A stretch of DNA of 64,000 nt from an uncultured Pantoea sp. (lineage in GTDB: Bacteria > Pseudomonadota > Gammaproteobacteria > Enterobacterales > Enterobacteriaceae). The stretch spans positions 1 through 64,000 of the forward strand of contig CAJYKU010000003.1 of NCBI GenBank assembly GCA_913775175.1. The letters are read 5' to 3'. The notes under the pieces were generated by a model that saw only the letters and a program-made list of their open reading frames with translations, was not told the DNA's origin and did no database searches. The position numbers and the translations under genes were made by a program. Shown one piece after another: positions 9,589 to 21,225 of this stretch; position 1 is the stretch's first letter; each line of letters begins with the position of its first letter.

Positions 9589-10938
9589 TTACTTCTCGTG
9601 CAGGCCGAGTTTTTTCTCCAGATAGTGGATGTTGGTGCCACCCTGCTGGAAGTTTTCGTCGGACATGATTTTCATCTGCAGTTCGACGTTGGTTTTGATT
9701 CCGTCAATGATGAGCTCAGCCAGCGCATTTTTCATGCGGGAGATAGCGACATCACGGGTTTCACCATAGGTGATGAGCTTACCAATCATAGAATCGTAGT
9801 ACGGCGGTACACTGTAGCCGGCGTAGATATGCGATTCCCAGCGAACACCAAAACCGCCTGGCGCATGGAAACGGGTAATTTTGCCCGGACTTGGCAGGAA
9901 GGTATTTGGATCTTCGGCGTTGATACGGCACTCAACCGCATGGCCACGCACCACGACATCTTCCTGTTTGATCGACAGTGGCTGACCGGCAGCAATACGC
10001 AGCTGCTCTTTGATCAGATCAACACCGGTGATCATCTCAGTAACCGGATGCTCTACCTGAATACGGGTGTTCATTTCAATAAAGTAGAACTCACCGTTTT
10101 CATACAGGAACTCAAAGGTTCCGGCACCGCGATAGCCAATTTCAACACAGGCGTTGGAGCAGCGCTCGCCAATAAAGCGACGCAGTTCCGGTGTGATGCC
10201 TGGCGCCGGAGCTTCTTCCACGACTTTCTGGTGACGACGCTGCATAGAGCAGTCGCGCTCTGCCAGATAGATGGCATTACCCTGGCCATCTGCCAGTACC
10301 TGAATCTCAATGTGACGTGGATTCTCGAGGAATTTCTCCATGTAGACCATGTCGTTGTTGAAAGCCGCTTTGGCTTCCGCTTTCGTCATGCCAATGGATT
10401 GCTCAAGATCTTTTTCGCTGCGCACAACGCGCATACCGCGTCCGCCACCGCCACCAGAGGCTTTGATGATTACCGGATAGCCGATACGCTTCGCGATAGC
10501 ACGGTTTTTATCCATGTCATCAGTCAGAGAACCATCTGAACCCGGCACGGTCGGAACGCCCGCTTTTTTCATGGCGGTGATAGCTGAAACTTTGTCACCC
10601 ATCAGGCGAATAGTGTCAGCTTTTGGGCCTACAAAGATAAAGCCTGAACGCTCAACCTGTTCAGCAAAATCGGCGTTCTCAGAGAGAAAGCCGTAGCCCG
10701 GATGGATTGCAACGGCGCCGGTGATTTCAGCGGCGGAGATCAGCGCCGGGATATTCAGGTAACTTTTGACCGACTGTGCCGGGCCAATGCAGACAGTTTC
10801 ATCTGCCAGCAGCACGTGCTTCAGGTCGCGATCTGCCGTAGAGTGAACCGCAACGGTCTTGATGCCCAGCTCTTTGCAGGCACGCAGAATGCGCAGTGCG
10901 ATTTCACCACGGTTAGCAATGACAATTTTATCCAGCAT
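9589..10938 (-). CDS. accC: Acetyl-CoA carboxylase biotin carboxylase subunit
   Basis: [42 protein letters not shown]...; ATP-grasp GGGGRGMR. Confidence 0.98.
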   Translation of the reverse strand: MLDKIVIANRGEIALRILRACKELGIKTVAVHSTADRDLKHVLLADETVCIGPAQSVKSYLNIPALISAAEITGAVAIHPGYGFLSENADFAEQVERSGFIFVGPKADTIRLMGDKVSAITAMKKAGVPTVPGSDGSLTDDMDKNRAIAKRIGYPVIIKASGGGGGRGMRVVRSEKDLEQSIGMTKAEAKAAFNNDMVYMEKFLENPRHIEIQVLADGQGNAIYLAERDCSMQRRHQKVVEEAPAPGITPELRRFIGERCSNACVEIGYRGAGTFEFLYENGEFYFIEMNTRIQVEHPVTEMITGVDLIKEQLRIAAGQPLSIKQEDVVVRGHAVECRINAEDPNTFLPSPGKITRFHAPGGFGVRWESHIYAGYSVPPYYDSMIGKLITYGETRDVAISRMKNALAELIIDGIKTNVELQMKIMSDENFQQGGTNIHYLEKKLGLHEK

Positions 10939-10949
10939 GCTTCGCCTCG

Positions 10950-11417
10950 TTATTCGATGACGACCAGCGGCTCGTCAAATTCAACCGGCTGGCCGCTTTC
11001 TACCAGGATCGCCTTCACAACGCCGGATTTATCGGCTTCGATCTGGTTCATCATTTTCATCGCTTCCACGATGCACAGGGTATCGCCAGCGTTAACTTTC
11101 TGACCCACTTCCACAAAGGCTTTCGCATCCGGGCTTGGGGTGCGGTAGAACGTACCTACCATTGGTGAACGAACAATGTGGCCACTCACTTCCGGCTTAG
11201 CGGCTTCAGCCGCAGCGGGAGCCGCAGGTGCTACCGCGGCCGCCAGTGCAGGCTGCTGCGGAGCAGGTACAGCATAAGCCTGCTGCATCATCGGATAACC
11301 AGTATTGGCAGGTGAACGGCTGATGCGAACTGACTCTTCGCCTTCAGAGATCTCCAGCTCAGCGATGCCGGACTCTTCAACCAGTTCGATCAGTTTCTTA
11401 ATTTTACGAATATCCAT
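10950..11417 (-). CDS. accB: Acetyl-CoA carboxylase biotin carboxyl carrier protein
   Basis: [34 protein letters not shown]..., biotinylation motif [13 protein letters not shown]. Confidence 0.98.
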   Translation of the reverse strand: MDIRKIKKLIELVEESGIAELEISEGEESVRISRSPANTGYPMMQQAYAVPAPQQPALAAAVAPAAPAAAEAAKPEVSGHIVRSPMVGTFYRTPSPDAKAFVEVGQKVNAGDTLCIVEAMKMMNQIEADKSGVVKAILVESGQPVEFDEPLVVIE

Positions 11418-11438
11418 GAGTGTGGTTCCGTACTCTGT

Positions 11439-11891
11439 TTAATTGGAATGTGACAGGCGTTTTACTGCCGTTTGTAAAGCCCATGAGTATCCATCTGCGC
11501 CAAATCCACAAATGACGCCGGCAGATACATCAGAAAGATAGGAGTGGTGCCGGAACGGTTCGCGTGCATGCACATTAGAGAGATGCACCTCAATAAAAGG
11601 AATGCTTACCGCCAGCAGGGCATCGCGCAGTGCAACGCTGGTATGCGTAAATGCAGCTGGATTGATAATAATGTAATCCACATCGCTGCGTGCAGCATGG
11701 ATACGATCAATCAGCTGATGTTCCGCATTAGATTGCAGATGACTCAATTTCACATGATGCTGGTCAGCCTGTTGCGTCAGGTCGCTGACGATGTCAGCCA
11801 GCGTGGTATGACCATACTTGTCAGGCTCACGTGTCCCGAGCAAATTCAGGTTAGGACCGTTTAACAACAGTATGTGAAATTTGTGCGCCAT
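11439..11891 (-). CDS. aroQ: Type II 3-dehydroquinate dehydratase
   Basis: [27 protein letters not shown]...; true start internal to the ORF-track call (11990). Confidence 0.96.
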   Translation of the reverse strand: MAHKFHILLLNGPNLNLLGTREPDKYGHTTLADIVSDLTQQADQHHVKLSHLQSNAEHQLIDRIHAARSDVDYIIINPAAFTHTSVALRDALLAVSIPFIEVHLSNVHAREPFRHHSYLSDVSAGVICGFGADGYSWALQTAVKRLSHSN

Positions 11892-12123
11892 CGTGCGGCT
11901 ATCTCCTGCAATCAGTAGGGCATCGCGTAAAATACCGCGACATCCTTCATTTGTCACTCTTGAGAGTGAAAAAGATGGGGGTGCTTGCATTAAAGCCGGG
12001 CATTATATCCGTTTCGGGGCAATTCGCAGCAAAATACTGGTCTTATCTGCGAAGTTGATCGGATGCGGCCCGAAGGCCACACGTTTTAACAGAAACCAGG
12101 GCTGAAAAACAACCCTGGAAAAA

Positions 12124-12726
12124 TTAGCGTTGAAAACTTTTTCGCAGCTTTTTATAGCGCCAGGCGAGCAGCAGAATGGCTGCCAGCGCATAGAGCATGG
12201 GCTGAGGTGACAGAGTCTTTACAGACCAGAGGTAGTGCACAGGTGCCAGAATAGCGATCAGATAGATACCGTTATGCAGGGTTTGCCAGCGTCGCCCCAG
12301 TTTACGCTGTGCGCGCTGAAACGATGTGATAGCCAGAGCAAACAGCACGACCCAGCTAATCATGCCCAGCAGCAGGTAGGGACGGGCAATAATTTCACTG
12401 CCCAGCAGACGCAGATGATCAAAGCCAAGTTCCAGCAGCCAGTAACTGATCAGATGCAGACTCGCCCAGGCAAAACACCAGAGGCCGAGCAGACGGCGGG
12501 TGCGGATGAGCAGAGGCTGTTTCAGATAGCGTGTCAGTGGACTAACCAGTAGCGTTGCCAGTAAAAGCTTCAGCGCCATTCTGCCGGTAAAATGCTGAAT
12601 ATCTTTGGCAGGATCGGCGCTCAGCCAGCCCTGCATCGCTGAAACCAGCAGATAGATGAGCGGCAGCAGAGCCGCAAGGTGCAGCAGCACCTTGAGCCAG
12701 GTAATGTGTCGCAGCGTCAGGCGCAT
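12124..12726 (-). CDS. msrQ: Protein-methionine-sulfoxide reductase heme-binding subunit
   Basis: [27 protein letters not shown]..., polytopic, immediately downstream of msrP. Confidence 0.93.
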   Translation of the reverse strand: MRLTLRHITWLKVLLHLAALLPLIYLLVSAMQGWLSADPAKDIQHFTGRMALKLLLATLLVSPLTRYLKQPLLIRTRRLLGLWCFAWASLHLISYWLLELGFDHLRLLGSEIIARPYLLLGMISWVVLFALAITSFQRAQRKLGRRWQTLHNGIYLIAILAPVHYLWSVKTLSPQPMLYALAAILLLAWRYKKLRKSFQR

Positions 12727-13731
12727 TTAGAAATTCTCCCGCAGATCGAGACCCCGGTAGAGCGATGCCACCTCTTTGGCGTAGCCGTTAAACAGCAGAG
12801 TAGGTTGACGCTCAACGTTTAGCAGGCCGCCTGCACCAATAAAGCGCTCGGTTGCCTGTGACCAGCGCGGATGATCAACATGCGGATTGACGTTGGCATA
12901 AAAGCCATACTCGTTGGCTGCAAGCTGATTCCAGGTGGTGGGTGGCTGCTCAGAGGTCAGGGTAATTTTTACAATCGATTTAATACCTTTAAACCCATAC
13001 TTCCAGGGAACCGTCAGGCGAATGGGAGCGCCGTTTTGTGGCGGCAATGCTTTGCCATAGACACCTGTACTCAGCAGCGTCAGCGGATGCATCGCCTCAT
13101 CCAGCCGTAATCCTTCTACATACGGATAATCAAGCCCGCCGCCGATAAAGCGATCTTTTTGTCCCGGCATCTGTTGCGGATCGTATAGCGTCTGAAATGC
13201 CACGTAGCGCGCTTTGCTGGTGGGTTCGGCCAGTTTCAGCAGCTTGTTAAGCTCAAAGCCAACCCAGGGAATGACCATTGACCAGGCTTCAACACAACGC
13301 ATGCGATAAATACGTTGCTCCATCGCGAAGCGTTTAAAAATATCATCCATATCCAGCGTGACGGGTTTCGCCACCTCACCCTCTATTCGCAGTTGCCAGG
13401 GCTCAGTTTTCAGCGTGCCTGCATTGGCAGCAGGATCGGCTTTATCCAGACCAAACTCATAGAAATTGTTATAGCCGGCGACTTTGTCATACGGCGTAAG
13501 CGGTAAATCTGCCTGCCACTGTGCGGGTTTGGTAAATTGCAGATCGCGCCCGGCAGGGGCTGGCGGACGATCGTTGCCCTTAAACCAGCTTAAAATATCC
13601 GCCTGTGCCGTGCCTGGCAGTGTGGCGGCGGCAGCGCCGAGACCCAGCGCTTTCAGCACCTGACGACGACGCATCGCAAAAATATTCTCCGGGGTGACAT
13701 CAGCTTCAGTAAGTCTGTTTTTAAATGTCAT
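12727..13731 (-). CDS. msrP: Protein-methionine-sulfoxide reductase catalytic subunit, periplasmic molybdoenzyme
   Basis: Twin-arginine-type signal [25 protein letters not shown]; YedY sequence including [18 protein letters not shown]. Confidence 0.95.
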   Translation of the reverse strand: MTFKNRLTEADVTPENIFAMRRRQVLKALGLGAAAATLPGTAQADILSWFKGNDRPPAPAGRDLQFTKPAQWQADLPLTPYDKVAGYNNFYEFGLDKADPAANAGTLKTEPWQLRIEGEVAKPVTLDMDDIFKRFAMEQRIYRMRCVEAWSMVIPWVGFELNKLLKLAEPTSKARYVAFQTLYDPQQMPGQKDRFIGGGLDYPYVEGLRLDEAMHPLTLLSTGVYGKALPPQNGAPIRLTVPWKYGFKGIKSIVKITLTSEQPPTTWNQLAANEYGFYANVNPHVDHPRWSQATERFIGAGGLLNVERQPTLLFNGYAKEVASLYRGLDLRENF

Positions 13732-14028
13732 AACCTTCTCCGACAGGTAAGCAGTAACAGTTAACATGCGCTAATCCCCTTAGCGATGCCACTTTGCCGG
13801 GTAAAATGTGAAATTTCCTGGCATATATCCTCTGTTGAGAATAGGACGAAAAACTGCAGAGCAGCAGTCAGATGCAGGGAGTTTATCGTTATACTCGCGC
13901 AACAGTGTTGTTGCCGCGGCAATGGCGCTGATTTAGACAGTTGATTGTGGTACGTTGCTGATGTTTGCGTCAGTTGAACGACGCCAAAACCACTCTCCGT
14001 TTATAACCGCAGTGATACAGGCACAGGG

Positions 14029-15975
14029 ATGCGATTAACAACGAAGTTTTCTGCGTTTATGACTTTATTGAGCTTGCTGGCAATGTTACTGATGCTGGCA
14101 GGCTGCGCATTTAGTTTTATCTGGCTTTCGCAGGAACATGTTGAGAGTCGTATTAATACGCTTGCCACAGAAGTAGACAGGGCGCTAATGACGCAAACGC
14201 CGCAGGAGGTTGAACAGTGGCTGACGCGGGTGATGCCGGTAATCAATGCTGAGCAGGTTACGTTGCAGAACGACACTAGGGAGATCTTCCGCCTGTCACG
14301 CCATGAAAACCCGATGCTGGAAGATGAGCCTAACCGCTTTATTCAGTTCAATTTTCCGCTGCTGCATGCCTCTGATATGCAGTTAAACGTTACTGTGCTC
14401 GATCCTGCAAAAACCTGGTTTCGTTCATTTACCGGAGCCTATACGCTGGTGGTGCTGCTTAGTGTTGTCGCGATTATGGCCGCGCTGCTGGCCATAACGC
14501 ATCGCTGGCTCAATGGCCGCTGGCACAATATGGAGCGACTCGAGGCGCGGGCAGCGCGAATTATGGCGGGCGAGCGCTTCGCGCGCGTGCCGGGTGCGAC
14601 AGAGTGGCCACCCAAAGCCAGCGAGGCGCTGGATCTGTTACTGAATGAACTCCAGGAAGCTGGCGAACAGCGTTTACGCATTGATACGCTTATCCGCACT
14701 TTTGCTGCTCAGGATTCGCGAACCGGATTAAATAATCGGCTTTTTTTTGATAACCAGCTGGCGACTCTGCTTGAGGATCAGGAGGATGTAGGCACCCATG
14801 GTGTCGTGATGATGATTCGCCTGCCTGACTTCGACAGCCTGCATGAGACACTCGGTGCGACGCAGGTCGAAGAGTATCTGTTTGACATCATTAATATGTT
14901 TTCCACATTTGTGATGCGCTACCCTGGCGCATTGCTGGCACGCTATTTCCGTAGTGATTTTGCTGTACTGCTGCCACATCGTGCGCTAAAAGAAGCGAAT
15001 AGCATTGCGGAACAGCTGATTAACGCTATCGATTCGTTACCGCCAATGCGTATGGTAGATCGCGATGAGTTAATTCATATCGGTATCAGCGGCTGGCATA
15101 GCGGGCAGACGGTGCCGCAGGTGATGGAAAATGTTGAGCTGGCTACGCGCAGAGCGGTGTTACAGGGTGGCAATACCTGGTCAATAGCTGAAGAGAGTCA
15201 GCTGGAGATGGGACGTGGCAGCGTGCGCTGGCGTACCCTGCTGGAGAACACACTGAATCGTGGTGGCCCACGGCTTTACCAGAAACCGGCGCTGCTGATG
15301 GATGGCAGAGTCCACCATCGCGAGATGCTGGCACGGATATTTGATGGCGACAAAGAAGTGGTTGCCGCTGAGTTTACGCCGCTGGTACAGCAGTTAGGCC
15401 TTGCAGACAGCTGGGATCGTCAGATGGCAACGCGTATTGCTGCCCTGACAGATGTATGGCCGGATGAAACGCTGGCGCTACCGGTAAATATTGACTCTCT
15501 GCTGCGACGCCCGTTCCAGCGCTGGCTGCAAAAACTGCTCCTGCAGTGCAACAAAAGCCAGCGCAGACGATTTTTATTTGAACTTGCAGAGGCTGATGTA
15601 TGTCAACACATCAATCGGCTACTGCCCATTTTTCGCATGTTAACCACATTTGGTTGTCGTATTGCGGTAAATCAGGCAGGTATGACGGTGGTCAGCAGCG
15701 GCTATATCCGGCTGCTGCCAATTGATATTGTTAAACTTGATCCAGGCCTGGTGCGCAATATTGACCGCCGCATGGAAAATCAGCTGTTTGTGCAGAGCCT
15801 GCTGGAGGTATGCAAATCGACTTCCACGCACGTTTTTGCCGCCGGCGTGCGTACACGCGCGGAGTGGCAAACATTGGCCAGACTGGGCGTTTCTGGCGGG
15901 CAGGGCGATCTGTTTGCGGCCTCGCAGCCGGTTAACAGTAATGTTAAAAAGCATTCACAACGTTATCGTATTTAG
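14029..15975 (+). CDS. csrD: RNase E specificity factor CsrD, degenerate GGDEF/EAL
   Basis: Two N-terminal TM segments, degenerate GGDEF (RYFRSDFAVLLPHR) and degenerate EAL; upstream of mreB. Confidence 0.94.
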   Translation: MRLTTKFSAFMTLLSLLAMLLMLAGCAFSFIWLSQEHVESRINTLATEVDRALMTQTPQEVEQWLTRVMPVINAEQVTLQNDTREIFRLSRHENPMLEDEPNRFIQFNFPLLHASDMQLNVTVLDPAKTWFRSFTGAYTLVVLLSVVAIMAALLAITHRWLNGRWHNMERLEARAARIMAGERFARVPGATEWPPKASEALDLLLNELQEAGEQRLRIDTLIRTFAAQDSRTGLNNRLFFDNQLATLLEDQEDVGTHGVVMMIRLPDFDSLHETLGATQVEEYLFDIINMFSTFVMRYPGALLARYFRSDFAVLLPHRALKEANSIAEQLINAIDSLPPMRMVDRDELIHIGISGWHSGQTVPQVMENVELATRRAVLQGGNTWSIAEESQLEMGRGSVRWRTLLENTLNRGGPRLYQKPALLMDGRVHHREMLARIFDGDKEVVAAEFTPLVQQLGLADSWDRQMATRIAALTDVWPDETLALPVNIDSLLRRPFQRWLQKLLLQCNKSQRRRFLFELAEADVCQHINRLLPIFRMLTTFGCRIAVNQAGMTVVSSGYIRLLPIDIVKLDPGLVRNIDRRMENQLFVQSLLEVCKSTSTHVFAAGVRTRAEWQTLARLGVSGGQGDLFAASQPVNSNVKKHSQRYRI

Positions 15976-16239
15976 CGCTTCAGCATAAATAAGCCTGAAA
16001 AAGGGCTGTTTTGCGAATTAAGAGCGCATGAACAGGCAGAGCAGATGGCATGAAATGTTAAATTTTATGTCGAAATCCTGACGATTTATCAGAAGAAATG
16101 ACAGTGGAAAAGGCGGTTTACCGCTCTCTGGCGGCAGTAAATGTACGCCGCACCGGTCTGAAAACTTATATGGTCTGTTTTTTCACCGAAGCCGAACGTT
16201 TTTGCGCCTTGTAGCGGCTTCGTGTGGTTGGTAAAGTAA

Positions 16240-17328
<1,089 letters not shown>

Positions 17329-17594
17329 TTCCTCACTGGCTGCGACCATATGCATATTGCGCAGGGAATTGCGACAATACTCATCATAATCTGAGCCGCA
17401 TGCAGTTTGTTGCGTCTTTAGCTCTGACACTGCCGCCAGGCGGTGTCAGCGTCAAACTTTTGCACGATGCAATGGTGGTTCAGGCATAAGGGTAGATGGC
17501 GCTGCTGTGCACCATAGCGTGATGCGTCCAGCTCTGGGGGCGTGAGTCAGCAGACTCACGCTTCTTCCCTGATGTCGAGGAATACGCAGAATTT

Positions 17595-18632
17595 ATGAAG
17601 CCGATTTTTAGCAGGGGGCCATCCCTGCAGTTGCGTCTCTTTCTGGCCGTCATTGTGGCAATAGCGATTATTATCGCGGATAGCCGCGTGAGTACATTCT
17701 CCCGGATTCGTAACTACCTGGACACATCGGTCAGCCCATTTTATTTTCTGGCAAACGGACCCCGGCAGCTTCTCGACGGTGTATCGGATACGCTGGCCTC
17801 CCGCCAGCAGCTTGAGCTGGAAAATAAAGCGCTGCGCCGGGAGCTTTTCCTGAAAAATAGCGACCTGTTAATGCTGGGGCAATATAAGCAGGAGAACGCA
17901 CGCCTGCGTGAACTGCTTGGTTCACCGCTGCGGCAGGATGAGCACAAAATGGTGACACAGGTTATCTCTACCGGCACCGATCCTTACACCGATCAGGTGG
18001 TAATTGATAAAGGCAGCGTAAACGGCGTTTATGAAGGCCAGCCGGTTATCAGTGATAAGGGTGTGGTAGGGCAGGTCGTGGCAGTGGGTCAGTTAACCAG
18101 CCGGGTATTGCTGATTTGCGACGCCTCGCATGCGCTGCCGATTCAGGTACTGCGCAACGATATCCGGGTGATTGCGGCCGGTAACGGCTGCAGCGAAGAT
18201 CTGCAACTGGAGCATCTGCCAGGCAATACCGATATCCGTACCGGTGATGTTCTGGTGACATCGGGGCTGGGTGGGCGTTTCCCGGAAGGCTATCCGGTGG
18301 CCGTGGTCTCTTCAGTTAAAGTTGATACTCAGCGTGCTTATACAGTGATTCAGGCTCGCCCGACCGCCGGGCTGCAGCGCCTGCGCTATCTGCTGCTACT
18401 CTGGGGAGCGGACAAAAATGGTGATATGCCAATGGCACCAGATGAAGTGCATCGTGTGGCTAACGAGCGCCTGATGCAGATGATGCCACAGGTGTTACCA
18501 CCAGCGGGTGAAATGGGTCCGCCTGCGCCCGCAATGATGCAACAGAGTCAGCAGATGGGGCCACCAGCCTCCTCCGCTGCGGGCAGCGGTGCGCAGAGTA
18601 GTGCAACCAGTGTGCGCGGGAGTCAGCCTTGA
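17595..18632 (+). CDS. mreC: Rod shape-determining protein MreC
   Basis: [31 protein letters not shown]...; follows mreB. Confidence 0.97.
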   Translation: MKPIFSRGPSLQLRLFLAVIVAIAIIIADSRVSTFSRIRNYLDTSVSPFYFLANGPRQLLDGVSDTLASRQQLELENKALRRELFLKNSDLLMLGQYKQENARLRELLGSPLRQDEHKMVTQVISTGTDPYTDQVVIDKGSVNGVYEGQPVISDKGVVGQVVAVGQLTSRVLLICDASHALPIQVLRNDIRVIAAGNGCSEDLQLEHLPGNTDIRTGDVLVTSGLGGRFPEGYPVAVVSSVKVDTQRAYTVIQARPTAGLQRLRYLLLLWGADKNGDMPMAPDEVHRVANERLMQMMPQVLPPAGEMGPPAPAMMQQSQQMGPPASSAAGSGAQSSATSVRGSQP

Positions 18633-19117
18633 GCCGATATCGAAGCCAGGGACGATGGGTTATCTGGCTCTCCTTTCTGCTGGCACTGATCCTGCAAATC
18701 ATGCCGTGGCCTGAGCAGTTTTATATGTTCCGGCCATCCTGGCTTCTGCTGATCCTGATCTACTGGGTGCTGGCACTGCCACATCGGGTTAATGTTGGCA
18801 CCGGTTTTTTACTGGGTGCCATCATGGATCTGGTGGCAGGCTCCACGCTGGGCGTGCGGGCACTGGCTTTCAGTATCATTGCCTACCTGGTAGCCTTTAA
18901 ATTCCAGCTGTTTCGCAATCTGGCGTTGTGGCAGCAGGCATTAATGGTTATGGTGCTCTCTCTGGCTGTGGATGTGATTGTTTTCTGGGCGGAATTCCTG
19001 GTGATTGATGTCTCTTTCCGGCCAGAAATATTCTGGAGCAGCGTTATCGACGGCGTGCTCTGGCCCTGGCTATTCTTATTGATGAGAAAGATCCGTCGTC
19101 AGTTTGCCGTTCAGTAA
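18629..19117 (+). CDS. mreD: Rod shape-determining protein MreD
   Basis: 162 aa polytopic, overlaps the mreC stop by 4 nt. Confidence 0.96.
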   Translation: MSRYRSQGRWVIWLSFLLALILQIMPWPEQFYMFRPSWLLLILIYWVLALPHRVNVGTGFLLGAIMDLVAGSTLGVRALAFSIIAYLVAFKFQLFRNLALWQQALMVMVLSLAVDVIVFWAEFLVIDVSFRPEIFWSSVIDGVLWPWLFLLMRKIRRQFAVQ

Positions 19118-19125
19118 GGAACAGA

Positions 19126-19719
19126 ATGATTACCCTGTATCTGGCTTCTGGCTCGCCCCGCCGACGCGAGCTGCTTACGCAACTTGGCCTGCAGTTTGAG
19201 CGTCTGATCACCCACACCGAGGAGCAGCGTCAGCCGGATGAAGCGGCTGAACACTACGTGCGCCGTCTGGCAGCAGACAAAGCACGTGCTGGCGTCGCCA
19301 TGGCCGCGCAGGATCTGCCCGTACTCGGCGCGGATACCATTGTGGTGCTTAACGGTGATGTGCTGGAGAAGCCACGCGATGCGGCACATGCGGCAGAGAT
19401 GCTGACCACACTATCCGGGCAGACGCATCAGGTCATGACCGCAGTAGCACTGGCTGACGGCGAGGCGCTACTGGATTGCCTGGTACGTACCGACGTCACC
19501 TTTCGTCATATCACCGCAGAAGAGATTGCAGATTATATCGCCAGCGGCGAGCCGATGGACAAAGCTGGCGCTTACGGCATTCAGGGCCTGGGTGGCAATT
19601 TTGTGCGCAAAATCAATGGGAGTTATCACGCGGTGGTGGGGCTGCCACTGGTGGAAACTATGGAGCTGTTGAGCCACTTTCAGTCGCTACGTGCACTAAG
19701 GAAAGAGAATGACGGCTGA
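19126..19719 (+). CDS. yhdE: Maf family nucleoside triphosphate pyrophosphatase
   Basis: [45 protein letters not shown]. Confidence 0.95.
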   Translation: MITLYLASGSPRRRELLTQLGLQFERLITHTEEQRQPDEAAEHYVRRLAADKARAGVAMAAQDLPVLGADTIVVLNGDVLEKPRDAAHAAEMLTTLSGQTHQVMTAVALADGEALLDCLVRTDVTFRHITAEEIADYIASGEPMDKAGAYGIQGLGGNFVRKINGSYHAVVGLPLVETMELLSHFQSLRALRKENDG

Positions 19720-21178
19720 ACTACTGGTTAATGTGACACCCTCAGAAACCCGCGTTGCTTACATTGATGGTGGCATTTTGCAGGAGATCCACATTGAGCG
19801 CGAAGCGCGGCGCGGCATTGTCGGCAATATCTATAAGGGCCGAGTCAGTCGCGTATTACCGGGTATGCAGGCAGCCTTTGTGGATATTGGCATGGATAAA
19901 GCCGCATTTCTGCACGCCTCCGATATCATGCCGCATACCGAATGCGTAGCGGGTGATGAAAAAAAGAATTTTATCGTACGCGACATCGCTGAACTGGTAC
20001 GCCAGGGACAGGATTTAATGGTGCAGGTGGTCAAAGATCCGCTTGGCACCAAAGGCGCGCGTCTGACTACTGATATTACTCTGCCATCACGCTATCTGGT
20101 ATTTATGCCGGGAGCGTCGCATGTCGGGGTTTCACAGCGGATCGAGAGTGAAGCAGAGCGCGATCGCCTGAAATCGGTAGTGGCTGACTACTGCGACGAT
20201 CTTGGCGGCTTCATTATCCGTACCGCAGCAGAAGGAATAGGATCGGAGGAACTGGCGCAGGATGCGGCATTTCTGAAGCGCCTCTGGACCAAAGTCAGCG
20301 AGCGTAAAAAACGTAATAAGACCCGCTGCCTGTTGTATGGGGAGCTGGCACTGGCGCAGCGCGTGCTGCGCGATTTTGCCGGAGCCGCGCTGGATCGCAT
20401 TCGCGTTGATTCACGTCTGACCTGCGATCTGCTGATGGAGTTTACCAGCGAATATATCCCCGACATGGCGAGCAAGCTGGAGCTATATAGTGGAAAGCAG
20501 CCGATTTTTGATCTCTTTGATGTGGAGAATGAAATTCAGCGCTCGCTGGAACGCAAGGTAGAACTAAAGTCAGGCGGCTATCTGATTATCGATCAGACCG
20601 AGGCGATGACCACTGTCGATATCAATACCGGCGCATTCGTCGGGCATCGTAACCTTGATGAAACCATATTCAATACTAATATCGAAGCGACGCAGGCGAT
20701 TGCCCGTCAGCTGCGGCTGCGCAATCTCGGCGGCATCATTATTATCGACTTTATTGATATGAGTAATGATGACCATCGGCGGCGCGTGCTGCACTCACTG
20801 GAGAGTGCGTTAAGCAAAGATCGGGTCAAAACCGGCATTCATGGCTTTTCGGCGCTGGGACTGGTTGAAATGACCCGCAAGCGCACGCGTGAAAGTATTG
20901 AGCATGTGCTATGTGCTGACTGTCCGGTCTGTAACGGGCGCGGCTCGCTTAAAACAGTTGAAACCGTCTGCTATGAGATCATGCGTGAAATAGTGCGTGT
21001 TCATCATGCCTACGATTCCGATCGCTTTCTGGTCTATGTCTCGCCCGCAGTGGGAGATGCGCTGAAAACCGATGAGTCACATGCGCTGGCAGAAGTTGAG
21101 ATCTTTGTTGGCAAGCAGGTCAAAGTTCAGGTCGAACCGCTCTATACTCAGGAGCAGTTTGACGTCGTCATGATGTAA
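19709..21178 (+). CDS. rng: Ribonuclease G
   Basis: [61 protein letters not shown]..., CPVCNGRG. Confidence 0.98.
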   Translation: MTAELLVNVTPSETRVAYIDGGILQEIHIEREARRGIVGNIYKGRVSRVLPGMQAAFVDIGMDKAAFLHASDIMPHTECVAGDEKKNFIVRDIAELVRQGQDLMVQVVKDPLGTKGARLTTDITLPSRYLVFMPGASHVGVSQRIESEAERDRLKSVVADYCDDLGGFIIRTAAEGIGSEELAQDAAFLKRLWTKVSERKKRNKTRCLLYGELALAQRVLRDFAGAALDRIRVDSRLTCDLLMEFTSEYIPDMASKLELYSGKQPIFDLFDVENEIQRSLERKVELKSGGYLIIDQTEAMTTVDINTGAFVGHRNLDETIFNTNIEATQAIARQLRLRNLGGIIIIDFIDMSNDDHRRRVLHSLESALSKDRVKTGIHGFSALGLVEMTRKRTRESIEHVLCADCPVCNGRGSLKTVETVCYEIMREIVRVHHAYDSDRFLVYVSPAVGDALKTDESHALAEVEIFVGKQVKVQVEPLYTQEQFDVVMM

Positions 21179-21225
21179 GGCTTGCGGCCGGACATCGTTA
21201 TCCAGTGCCCAGCAAGGAGTCGTGT

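Noticed and set aside
9598-10539. 313-aa plus-strand ORF antisense to accC
   Set aside because: Same reasoning: shadow of a highly conserved essential gene.
13911-13922. TTGCCGCGGCAA perfect palindrome upstream of csrD
   Set aside because: Twelve-base palindromes occur by chance at this GC content; no partner site or known consensus.
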